Assembly: GCA_021298875.1 (NCBI GenBank)
Contig: JAJTHJ010000118.1
Coordinates: 1-5,686, forward strand
Direction: 5' to 3'
DNA from: Burkholderiales bacterium
GTDB lineage: Bacteria > Pseudomonadota > Gammaproteobacteria > Burkholderiales > Burkholderiaceae_F
DNA: 5,686 bases
A model generated the notes under the pieces. That model saw only the letters and a list, made by a program, of their open reading frames with translations. It did no database searches and was not told the origin of the DNA. Numbering within the stretch: the stretch's first letter is position 1; the number at the start of each line of letters is the position of its first letter. A program made the position numbers and the translations under genes. Below, in pieces: positions 5,438 through 5,686 of the stretch.

Positions 5438-5686
5438 GCCGTGCGCAACGCGCACATCCCGACGAGTTGATCGTCGGCCTCGTTTCGATCTCCGACCGGG
5501 CCAGCGCCGGCGTGTACGAAGACAAGGGCTTGCCCGGCCTGCGCGACTGGCTCGGGCGCGCGCTCGCCTCCCCCTGGCAGGCGCACTTGCGGCTGATCGC
5601 CGACGAGCGGCCCGTCATCGAACGCAGCTTGATCGAACTCGTGGACGACGTGGGCTGCGATCTGGTGCTGACCACCGGCGGCACAG
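5434..5686 (+). CDS. mog: Molybdopterin adenylyltransferase Mog/MogA (5' part; runs off the window)
   Basis: The first 84 residues are visible. Mog adenylylates molybdopterin with ATP, preparing it for molybdenum insertion by MoeA in molybdenum cofactor synthesis in the cytoplasm. Recognisable features are the opening strand LIVGLVSISDRASAGVYEDKG (12-32), which closely resembles E. coli Mog, RLIADE (53-58), and CDLVLTTGGT (75-84), the beginning of the TTGGTG substrate-binding signature of the MoaB/Mog fold; the window ends inside it. The start at 5434 overlaps the yjgA stop. There is no clear ribosome binding site, which suggests translational coupling. Pairing with a ribosome assembly factor gives no obvious pathway link and may reflect conserved order only. 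The SISDRAS and YEDKG wording favours Mog over MoaB. Confidence 0.95.
   Translation, partial: MSRAQRAHPDELIVGLVSISDRASAGVYEDKGLPGLRDWLGRALASPWQAHLRLIADERPVIERSLIELVDDVGCDLVLTTGGT

Overview
The window is high-GC DNA with proteobacterial gene content. The protein sequences and the order pmbA / yjgA (darP) / mog point to a betaproteobacterium, most likely of the order Burkholderiales. This is inferred from protein resemblance and gene order. I could not run a search.

Layout: (1) Positions 1-2142 (+) hold the two membrane subunits of a TRAP transporter: the end of the small DctQ-type permease, then a 608-residue large DctM-type permease that starts inside the DctQ stop codon (ATGA overlap). (2) Positions 2162-2199 form a near-perfect terminator hairpin with a UUCG loop, placed to stop transcription from both sides. 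(3) Positions 2218-3294 (-) encode the TRAP substrate-binding protein, convergent with the permeases. It has a Tat-like signal peptide and ligand-site residues matching the 2-oxoacid binder TakP. (4) Positions 3454-4797 (-) encode PmbA/TldE, the non-catalytic partner of the TldD/TldE protease, transcribed toward the binding-protein gene. (5) Positions 4798-4921 are the divergent intergenic region. It contains a 27-bp perfect inverted repeat whose arms are each a smaller hairpin (a REP/BIME-like element). (6) Positions 4922-5437 (+) encode DarP/YjgA, a 50S ribosome assembly factor. It overlaps by ATGA the start of (7) mog, molybdopterin adenylyltransferase, which runs off the end of the window.

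Functionally there are two unrelated parts. The TRAP proteins should take up a small carboxylate, probably a 2-oxo or 2-hydroxy acid, from the periplasm using a sodium gradient. The binding protein is on the opposite strand from its permeases, so supply of the subunits is probably not controlled by a single transcript. The other part is a housekeeping block (pmbA, darP, mog).

I see no phage, IS, CRISPR, toxin-antitoxin or defence genes and no tRNA or rRNA. This is an ordinary chromosomal region. The least ordinary parts are the nested palindrome in the pmbA/yjgA intergenic region, the apparent absence of room for a ribosome binding site before yjgA, and the split, convergent TRAP arrangement.
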